From Elusimicrobiota bacterium (GTDB lineage Bacteria > Elusimicrobiota > Elusimicrobia > UBA1565 > JACRDR01): DNA of 10,214 nucleotides. The notes under the pieces are model-generated. The model was not told where the DNA came from and did no database searches. It saw only the letters and a program-made list of their open reading frames with translations. This document shows positions 5,367 through 10,214 of the stretch, piece after piece (position 1 is the stretch's first letter; every line of letters begins with the position of its first letter). The translations under genes and the position numbers were made by a program. The stretch covers positions 1-10,214 of the forward strand of contig JACRDR010000140.1 in the NCBI GenBank assembly GCA_016212845.1. The letters run 5' to 3'.

Positions 5367-7007
5367 ATGATCGCGATCACGGCGGACGCGGCGCGGACGG
5401 AAACGGCGGTCCAGGATGGCCCGACGCTCGCGGCGATGGGCGCGGCCGTGGGGCTCGGCGCGGCGTTCGACTACCTCTTCTATGGGCGTCCCCTCGGGAT
5501 CTCGGTTCCCCTCTTCGCGCTGGCGGTCGTCCTGCTCGCCGCGCGCGTCGCCCGGCTCCAGGCCCGCGAGCTCTCCCGAGGCCAGACGGCCGCCGCCGCG
5601 GGAGCGCTCGTTTTCGCCTCGTTTTCGGCGTGGCGCGCCGCGCCCGAGCTGATCTTCGCGAACGTCTGCGCCGCGAGCTACCTCTTGGCGCTGTTTCTGG
5701 CCCCGTGGCTCTCCGGAAGGCGGCTCGGCGACTACGACGGCCGCGACTTCTTCACGGGCCCGGGAGGGGTCGTCGCCGCCTCGCTCGGCAATGGAAAGCG
5801 GGAGTTCGAGAATCTCGACGCCTGGATCTCTTCGTCCATGAATCTCCGCGGAACGGCGACCGGCGTTTTGATCGCCCTCCCGTTTCTCGGCTTCTTCCTC
5901 TCTCTCATGATGAGCGCGGACGCCGTGTTCCGAAGGGCGCTGGAGCGGGTGTTGGGAGAGTTGGCTCCGATCTCGCTCGTGGCGCAGGCGTTCTGCGTGG
6001 CGGCCGTCGCGATCGCCGCCCTGGGAGTCCGGGCCTTCCTGCGCGCGCGCCCGACCCCCTCAACCCGGAGCGGCTGGGCGGAGCTCGCGCGCGACGGGGC
6101 TCGCGCGTGGGGATTCGTGGAAGCCTCGACCTCGGCGACCCTCGTGAACGCGTTGTTCGCCCTGTTCTCGGCCTTTCAACTGTATTTCCTACTCAGCGCC
6201 AAGTCCCTGATCGAAGGGGCCAACACCGGAGTGACTTACGCGAGCTCCGCGCACGAGGGGTTCTGGCAGCTGGTCGTCATCGGCGCGTCTTCTTTGGCGC
6301 TGGCGTTGGCTTTCGACGAACGCGCGGCGGCCGACTCGCCGCGGCGCTCTCGAGTCAAGAAAGCGCACGTGGTCGCCGCGTCCGTGTTCACCGGCGTGAT
6401 GCTCGCCTCGGCCGCCTATCGCCTCGCCTTGTATGAGGAAGCGTACGGGTTCACCGTGCTGCGCTTCTACAGCCACACATTCACGGCCTACATCGCCGTC
6501 CTCTTCCTGCTGCTCGGACGCAAGAGCCTGCTGGGAAAGCCGCTCTCGGAGTTCCTCCGCCACGCGGTCGTCGCCAGCTTCGGCTGCCTGGCGGCGTGGA
6601 ACGTCGCCAACCCGCACCGCCTCATCGCGGCCGAAAACGTGGATCGCAGCGCCTCTAAACCCATCGACGCTTGGACCCTGGCCGGCCTGTCGAACGACGC
6701 GGCGGAGGAGCTCGTTCGCGCCGTGCCGCTGATCGCCGACGCGGAAGCCCGGGGGCGGCTGGCCGAAGACCTTCTGAGGCGCATCGACACGCACGGCGTC
6801 CAGGCCGAAAGGGGCTCGTGGCCGGGCTTCCACGTCGGCGACGCGCGCGCGGCCGCCGTGTTCGCGCGAGAGCAGGCGAGCCTCGTCCCGTACCGCGTCG
6901 AGCTCGAGAAGCTGCGCGCGGAGCGGGAGCGCAAATGGCGCGAGGAGGCCGAGGCCAGCCGTCAGCCGAAGATTCGGCTCGAGGCGGTCGAGGGGCATGA
7001 CGACTGA
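5367..7007 (+). CDS. Large DUF4173/DUF4153-type multi-pass membrane protein
   Basis: This 546-residue protein has roughly ten to eleven hydrophobic helices between residues 22 and 412 and a soluble C-terminal tail. Segments recalling DUF4173-like proteins are GVTYASSAHEGFWQL (288-302), AYGFTVLRFYSHTFTAYIA (359-377) and WNVANPHRLIAAENVDR (411-427). After these, a Leu/Ala-rich stretch (LSNDAAEELVRAVPLI, 441-456) and a charged helix rich in Arg and Glu (about 505-535) extend outside the membrane. The biochemical function of the family is unknown to me. The start is ATG 5367, preceded by GGGAGGAG (5357-5364), which overlaps the regulator's TAG. It overlaps the next gene by 11 bp. Co-transcription with a winged-helix regulator suggests a regulated envelope role. 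Confidence 0.8.
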   Translation: MIAITADAARTETAVQDGPTLAAMGAAVGLGAAFDYLFYGRPLGISVPLFALAVVLLAARVARLQARELSRGQTAAAAGALVFASFSAWRAAPELIFANVCAASYLLALFLAPWLSGRRLGDYDGRDFFTGPGGVVAASLGNGKREFENLDAWISSSMNLRGTATGVLIALPFLGFFLSLMMSADAVFRRALERVLGELAPISLVAQAFCVAAVAIAALGVRAFLRARPTPSTRSGWAELARDGARAWGFVEASTSATLVNALFALFSAFQLYFLLSAKSLIEGANTGVTYASSAHEGFWQLVVIGASSLALALAFDERAAADSPRRSRVKKAHVVAASVFTGVMLASAAYRLALYEEAYGFTVLRFYSHTFTAYIAVLFLLLGRKSLLGKPLSEFLRHAVVASFGCLAAWNVANPHRLIAAENVDRSASKPIDAWTLAGLSNDAAEELVRAVPLIADAEARGRLAEDLLRRIDTHGVQAERGSWPGFHVGDARAAAVFAREQASLVPYRVELEKLRAERERKWREEAEASRQPKIRLEAVEGHDD

Positions 7008-7521
7008 GGTCCCCGTCGCGTCCGGGACGTTCTCGGTCGACCGAGAGAGGGCGGTGCGCATGCTCCGCGGCTACCAGCTCGAGGATCCCCGCGCGTTCCT
7101 CCTGCCCTGGCTCCGCTTCGCCCAGGCTTCCGGAGCGTCGTCGGCGAAGCTCCATACGATGCTGGGCGGCCTATCCGTGTCTTTCGACGGGCGCCCGATC
7201 GGGCCGGCCCGCTTAGCGGACCCGTTCGAGTGCTTTTTCGGCGAGGAGGACCGCGCGCCCGACCTGGTCGCGGGACTCCTGGGGGCGCTCCGGCTCCGGC
7301 CGGCGCGGCTCACCCTGACGTCGGAAGCCGCACGGCTCACCATCGACCGCTGGGAGCGCCAGACGCTGGACACCGACCCGCGGCCGGAAGCGGGCACGAC
7401 TCTGGACGTGGCGTGGCGCTGGTGGTCCGCGCGGCGCCTCACGCGCGAGTGCGTCGATCGAGTCCGGCTTGCGCGGGCGGATTTTTCCATCCCGATTTCG
7501 ATCAACGGAAGGCCGTACTAG
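6997..7521 (+). CDS. 174-aa protein resembling a degenerate GHKL/HSP90-like ATPase N-terminal domain
   Basis: The opening, FSVDRERAVRMLRGYQLEDP (residues 12-31), followed by a helix ending SGASSAK and by GGLSVSFDGRPIG (57-69), recalls the start of HSP90-like/GHKL-fold proteins that I remember from myxobacteria, which begin FTLDRE...LRxFQLPDP and then FDGRP. The end, RLARADFSIPISINGRPY, resembles the point where those proteins continue into further domains, but here the gene stops. The Glu/Asn pair expected in the nucleotide-binding N-box is not visible, so ATP binding is doubtful. It starts at ATG 6997 inside the end of the DUF4173 gene. Its TAG sits in the AGGAGGAG ribosome-binding site (7520-7527) of the next gene. 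The family assignment is from memory and tentative; that it is a real gene is much firmer. Confidence 0.68.
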   Translation: MTTEVPVASGTFSVDRERAVRMLRGYQLEDPRAFLLPWLRFAQASGASSAKLHTMLGGLSVSFDGRPIGPARLADPFECFFGEEDRAPDLVAGLLGALRLRPARLTLTSEAARLTIDRWERQTLDTDPRPEAGTTLDVAWRWWSARRLTRECVDRVRLARADFSIPISINGRPY

Positions 7522-7534
7522 GAGGAGCCGGACC

Positions 7535-8506
7535 ATGACCACGATAGCGCTCAAGCAGCTGGCGGACTCGGTCGGACAGGAGACTACGCTCGGCCATCAC
7601 ATGGTGCGCGAGTTCTTCTCGGTGCTCCTATTCGTGGCGTTCGTGCTCGCGGTGCTCGGCGGGGCGGTCCTCATACTCTCCGGGCATCCCAGGCTCGCGG
7701 CGCTCCCCCTTGCGGCCAAGGCGCTGTGGTGCGCCATGGCCGGAGCGGGAGTCGGCTGCATCGGCTACGCCACGCTCGTCGAGCCATTTCAGGTCGGCGT
7801 GCGCCGCGTCGCGATCGAGAGCCCGAAAGTCTCGGGCGCGCCGCTGCGCATCGTTCACCTTACCGACCTCCACGTGCGCCGCTGGAGCCGCATCGAGGAC
7901 CAGGTGCTGGCGCACGTCAAAGAGCTGAAGCCCGACGTGATTCTGCTGACCGGCGACTACTCGGGCTGGGGCCGCAATCCCGACTCGGAACGCCTCCTCA
8001 AAAGCCTCGCCGCGCTCGCGCCCGCCTATGCCGTACGCGGAAATCACGACCTGCATCTCGGGTATCACATCGAGAAAGGCGGGCCCACGTGGCTCATCAA
8101 CCGTTCGGAGCCCGTCGTCGTGCGCGGGACGCCGGTCAGCCTCTACGGGATCGACGCGGGGGCCGAGTGGCGCGTCTGGGAACTCGCGAAATACATCGAC
8201 AAGAAGCTGCTGAACATCTGCCTCTACCACTACCCCGATCTCATACCGAACCTCGGCGGCTGCCCGTACGATTTGATGCTCTCGGGTCACACGCACGGCG
8301 GGCAGGTGCGCCTGCCGTGGATCGGCGCGCTCATCAGCTTGTCGCGGGCGGGCACGCGCTACGCGCGCGGGCTCTTCCAAGAGGACGGCAAGAGCGCGTA
8401 CGTGAGCCAGGGCGTGGGCTGCGAGAGCTTTCTGCCGCGCATCCGATTCCTCTGCCCGCCGGAAGTGGCTCTGATCGAGATCAGAAGGCCAGCTTCAGGA
8501 GCTTGA
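7535..8506 (+). CDS. Membrane-anchored metallophosphoesterase (YkuE/YaeI-like)
   Basis: This 323-residue protein has two N-terminal hydrophobic helices (about 27-49 and 60-82), followed by a calcineurin-like metallophosphoesterase domain. All the metal-ligand motifs are present: D111-L-H113 (LTDLHV), G-D141-Y, G-N170-H171-D (GNHDLH), H232 in LYHYPD, and G-H252-T-H254-G-G. The two-metal site should hydrolyse phosphomonoesters or phosphodiesters. YkuE/YaeI-type relatives act at the envelope, but the substrate here is unknown. ATG 7535 is seven bases after AGGAGGAG; the upstream in-frame GTG 7469 lies inside the previous gene. It is the last gene of the run beginning at 4438, and its 3' end overlaps the convergent exporter gene by 26 bp. 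Confidence 0.9.
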   Translation: MTTIALKQLADSVGQETTLGHHMVREFFSVLLFVAFVLAVLGGAVLILSGHPRLAALPLAAKALWCAMAGAGVGCIGYATLVEPFQVGVRRVAIESPKVSGAPLRIVHLTDLHVRRWSRIEDQVLAHVKELKPDVILLTGDYSGWGRNPDSERLLKSLAALAPAYAVRGNHDLHLGYHIEKGGPTWLINRSEPVVVRGTPVSLYGIDAGAEWRVWELAKYIDKKLLNICLYHYPDLIPNLGGCPYDLMLSGHTHGGQVRLPWIGALISLSRAGTRYARGLFQEDGKSAYVSQGVGCESFLPRIRFLCPPEVALIEIRRPASGA

Positions 8507-9200
8507 ACGCGGCGGTCACGAGCACGAGGCTCAGGCACCGGCGCAGGGCGGGAGCGGTGAACTTCCGCGCCCCGAGCCACGAGCCGGCGACCGAGCAGAC
8601 CGCGGCGGCGCCGACCCACGACCACGGCACGGGCGTCTCGCGGAGCTTCGACAGTTGGCCGGCGAGTCCCGCGGCGGAGTTCACCCAAATAAACGCGGCG
8701 GAGACGGCGGAGGAGCGCTTCGCGCCCGCCCAACCCATCAGCACCAGCAGCGGGCTTAGGAAAATTCCCCCACCGACGCCGACGACTCCCGAAACGAAGC
8801 CGATCGCCGCGCCCCACGCGGCCGCGACGGGAACCGCGGGCGAAGCGGCGGGCTCGCGCTCCTCGGCTTCCGCCATCCAGAGGCGGCCCGCGGCGAACAC
8901 GAGCGTCGAGCCCAAGATCGCGCAGTAGACGCGAGGCGACAGCTCGAGCCGGCCGCCGACGTAGGCGACCGGGATCGACGTCGCGGCGAAGAGCCAGAAC
9001 AGCTTCCGGTCGAAGTGGCCCGCGCGCCAGTAGTTGAGAAACGCGACGCCCGCGACGAGGAGATTGAGCGCCAGCGCCGAGATCTTCATCGTCGCGGGCG
9101 GGACGCCGCAGAGCGACATCACCGCGAGATAGCCGGAGGCGCCGCCGTGGCCGACGAGGGAATAGAGGAGCGCGACCAGTCCGATGAGGGCCGCGGTCAC
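8481..9200 (-). CDS. TauE/SafE-family sulfite/organosulfonate exporter-like membrane protein
   Basis: This 239-residue protein starts at GTG 9200, which overlaps the moaE stop (GTGA). It has about seven to eight hydrophobic helices in two similar halves. The glycine-rich family motifs appear in both: SLVGHGGASGYLAVMSLCGVPP (residues 14-35) and GFVSGVVGVGGGIFLSPLLVLMG (134-156), each followed by a helix of the AxxxAFxWVNSxAGL type (168-179 in the second half). TauE/SafE proteins move small anions such as sulfite, sulfoacetate or thiosulfate across the inner membrane. Linkage to molybdenum-cofactor genes may reflect a molybdoenzyme of sulfur metabolism elsewhere in the genome; that is inference, as the family is broad. 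A much longer reading frame exists upstream to 9581 but lies inside moaE. Confidence 0.85.
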   Translation of the reverse strand: MTAALIGLVALLYSLVGHGGASGYLAVMSLCGVPPATMKISALALNLLVAGVAFLNYWRAGHFDRKLFWLFAATSIPVAYVGGRLELSPRVYCAILGSTLVFAAGRLWMAEAEEREPAASPAVPVAAAWGAAIGFVSGVVGVGGGIFLSPLLVLMGWAGAKRSSAVSAAFIWVNSAAGLAGQLSKLRETPVPWSWVGAAAVCSVAGSWLGARKFTAPALRRCLSLVLVTAAFKLLKLAF

Positions 9201-9625
9201 CGGTGTCCCGCGAGGGAACAGCCGGACAGCCAAGCGCCGTCGCCGTCGGAATAATGCTCGCGCTTCCAGACGGGGAGGCGGACCTTGATCTCCTCGATCA
9301 CGTAGCGGCAGGCGTCGAAGGACTCCGAGCGGTGCGGCGAACCCGCGGCGATCGCGACGCTCGCCTCCCCCACCTTCAAGCGGCCGACGCGGTGCTCGGC
9401 GGCGACGCGCGCGCCGAATTTCGCCTCGGCTTCGGCGACGATCGCGGCGAGGACTTTCGCGGCGAGCGGCTCGAAGCAGTCGTACGTCACGGCTACGACC
9501 GACTTCCCTTCGTGGCTGTTGCGCACGACGCCGGTGAAGGAGGCGACGGCACCATGCGACGGCGACTCCACCGCCGCGCACAGGCGCGCCGCGTCGAGCG
9601 GCTCGCGCTGGATCAGCCCCCGCAT
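9197..9625 (-). CDS. moaE: Molybdopterin synthase catalytic subunit MoaE
   Basis: This 142-residue protein is close to the usual family length of about 150. With MoaD it converts precursor Z (cPMP) to molybdopterin by inserting the dithiolene sulfurs. Visible family motifs are GAVASFTGVVRNSHEGKSV (residues 25-43), YDCFEPLAAKVL, the HRVGRLKVGEASVAIA strand region (78-93), SPHRSESFDACRYVIEEIK (96-114) and the active-site segment K114-VRLPVW-K121-RE. The two lysines correspond to the catalytic Lys pair of E. coli MoaE. ATG 9625 lies inside the end of moaD (13-bp overlap). The stop overlaps the exporter's GTG by 4 bp, so the operon is translated as a coupled chain. Confidence 0.95.
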   Translation of the reverse strand: MRGLIQREPLDAARLCAAVESPSHGAVASFTGVVRNSHEGKSVVAVTYDCFEPLAAKVLAAIVAEAEAKFGARVAAEHRVGRLKVGEASVAIAAGSPHRSESFDACRYVIEEIKVRLPVWKREHYSDGDGAWLSGCSLAGHR

Positions 9626-9855
9626 ACGGGAGGCAGCACGGCTAGACGGCCGCTCTCCGGAACGGGATCGGAGGCGGAAAGCACCTCCGCCTCGGTCGCG
9701 AGCACCGCGCCGGCGAGCGGCTCCTTCGAGCCGAGAGCCTGGGCCACCGCCGAGAGCACCGCGGCGGCGTCGAGGCCCGCGGCGAGGTCGAGCTCGAGCG
9801 CTTCGCCCGCGCCCGCGTCTCGCAGACGGCCGTACAACTCGATCTTGCGCGTCAC
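9613..9855 (-). CDS. moaD: Molybdopterin synthase sulfur-carrier subunit MoaD
   Basis: This 80-residue protein has the ubiquitin-like MoaD/ThiS fold pattern: an opening strand KIELYGRLRDAGAG, a Leu-rich helix (residues 29-42) and the C-terminal tail RLAVLPPVCGG. The terminal Gly-Gly is the site adenylated by MoeB and thiocarboxylated, so that sulfur can be passed into the MoaE active site. The start is GTG 9855, whose last two bases and the following A form the TGA of the moeA gene (GTGA overlap). Its identity as MoaD rather than ThiS rests on being directly followed by moaE. Confidence 0.93.
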   Translation of the reverse strand: MTRKIELYGRLRDAGAGEALELDLAAGLDAAAVLSAVAQALGSKEPLAGAVLATEAEVLSASDPVPESGRLAVLPPVCGG

Positions 9856-10214
9856 GCGCGCGCTCCCTTTCGCGGCTTCGCCTTCAGGGCCGGCGCGGGA
9901 AACGCGGGGTCCATCGGGAAGGAAGGATAGACGTCGACTTCCGCGCCGGCTTTCACGCGGCCGCCCGCCTCGGGGAACACGACCCAGCCGTTCGCCTCGA
10001 CGAGCGGCGAGACCTGAAAAGAAGCCTGGCCGGGCAGCGCGCGGACGGCCCCGGCTTCGAGGCGGGCCTTGAAAAAGCAGCGCAGGCCCTCGGGCTTGTC
10101 GACCGCCTCCGCGAGCGCGGCCCTAAGCGGCGCCTCGTCGGCGAGGCCGAGGAAGCGGCGCAGGACGACCGACGCGAAGAAGCGAAGCCCGACCGCGGTC
10201 GAGACGGGGTTGCC
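9852..10214 (-). CDS. moeA: Molybdopterin molybdotransferase MoeA, C-terminal part (truncated by window edge)
   Basis: The last 120 codons are visible in a frame running off the right edge. The visible part opens with GNPVSTAVGL, matching the (L)PGNPVS loop near the end of the MoeA central MoCF domain. It ends with the small beta-barrel domain IV (ALPGQASFQVSPLVEANGWV, then FPEAGGRVKAGAEVDVY), and a basic Pro/Lys/Ala tail follows. MoeA inserts molybdate into adenylylated molybdopterin in the cytoplasm. Only about 30% of a typical 400-residue protein can be seen. Its TGA (9854-9852) overlaps the moaD GTG. Identity is supported by the directly adjoining moaD-moaE. Confidence 0.87.
   Translation of the reverse strand, partial: GNPVSTAVGLRFFASVVLRRFLGLADEAPLRAALAEAVDKPEGLRCFFKARLEAGAVRALPGQASFQVSPLVEANGWVVFPEAGGRVKAGAEVDVYPSFPMDPAFPAPALKAKPRKGARA

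Noticed and set aside
6189..7061. 290-codon open frame on the minus strand
   Set aside because: It is antisense to the DUF4173-type gene and has no recognisable motif, hydrophobic segments or RBS support.
9201..9581. N-terminal extension of the TauE/SafE-like protein
   Set aside because: It is Arg-rich sequence lying fully inside moaE in another frame; GTG 9200 gives the normal family start.
9203..10072. 289-codon open frame on the plus strand
   Set aside because: It is antisense to moaE, moaD and moeA, which have clear family motifs.
1..10214. CRISPR arrays, insertion sequences, phage attachment sites next to the tRNA
   Set aside because: No spaced direct repeats, transposase-like proteins or duplicated tRNA 3' end were seen on reading the window.

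Overview
The window is high-GC bacterial DNA from a Gram-negative (diderm) organism. It begins with the C-terminus of an outer-membrane beta-barrel and also encodes a periplasmic-type flavoprotein, a probable lipoprotein and several inner-membrane proteins. Genes are packed tightly, with many 4-bp ATGA/GTGA overlaps, and no insertion sequence, phage gene or CRISPR array was seen. The phylum cannot be fixed from the sequence. A high-GC Elusimicrobiota, Acidobacteriota or delta-proteobacterium-like genome would all fit; this is inference.

Left part, + strand (1-1179): the end of a beta-barrel porin, a secreted FMN-binding-domain protein and a four-helix, histidine-containing membrane protein form a chain of overlapping genes. 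It looks like an envelope electron-transfer module spanning outer membrane, periplasm and inner membrane. A convergent minus-strand gene (1184-1486) encodes a small secreted Lys/Glu-rich coiled-coil protein. Next is a Na+/Ca2+-exchanger-superfamily transporter (1557-2753), then tRNA-Arg with anticodon GCG (2789-2860), with its own TATAAT box and a strong hairpin behind it.

Middle (2911-4292, +): a compact three-gene run encodes a 54-aa Cys/His-rich putative zinc-binding protein, a small lipoprotein and a YiiP/FieF-type cation diffusion facilitator with all expected metal ligands. This suggests divalent metal homeostasis.

Centre-right (4380-8506, +): a clear sigma-70-type promoter, whose -10 box overlaps a perfect AAAGTACTTT palindrome, drives a five-gene run. 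The genes encode a six-helix membrane protein, a small winged-helix regulator, a large DUF4173-type membrane protein, a short protein resembling a degenerate N-terminal half of a GHKL/HSP90-like domain, and a membrane-anchored metallophosphoesterase. It looks like a self-regulated envelope system of unknown function and is the best candidate for something undescribed.

Right part, minus strand (10214 to 8481): the partial moeA, then moaD, moaE and a TauE/SafE-type exporter overlap head to tail. This is a molybdenum-cofactor operon with a sulfite/organosulfonate exporter-like gene attached. It converges on the metallophosphoesterase gene with a 26-bp 3' overlap.
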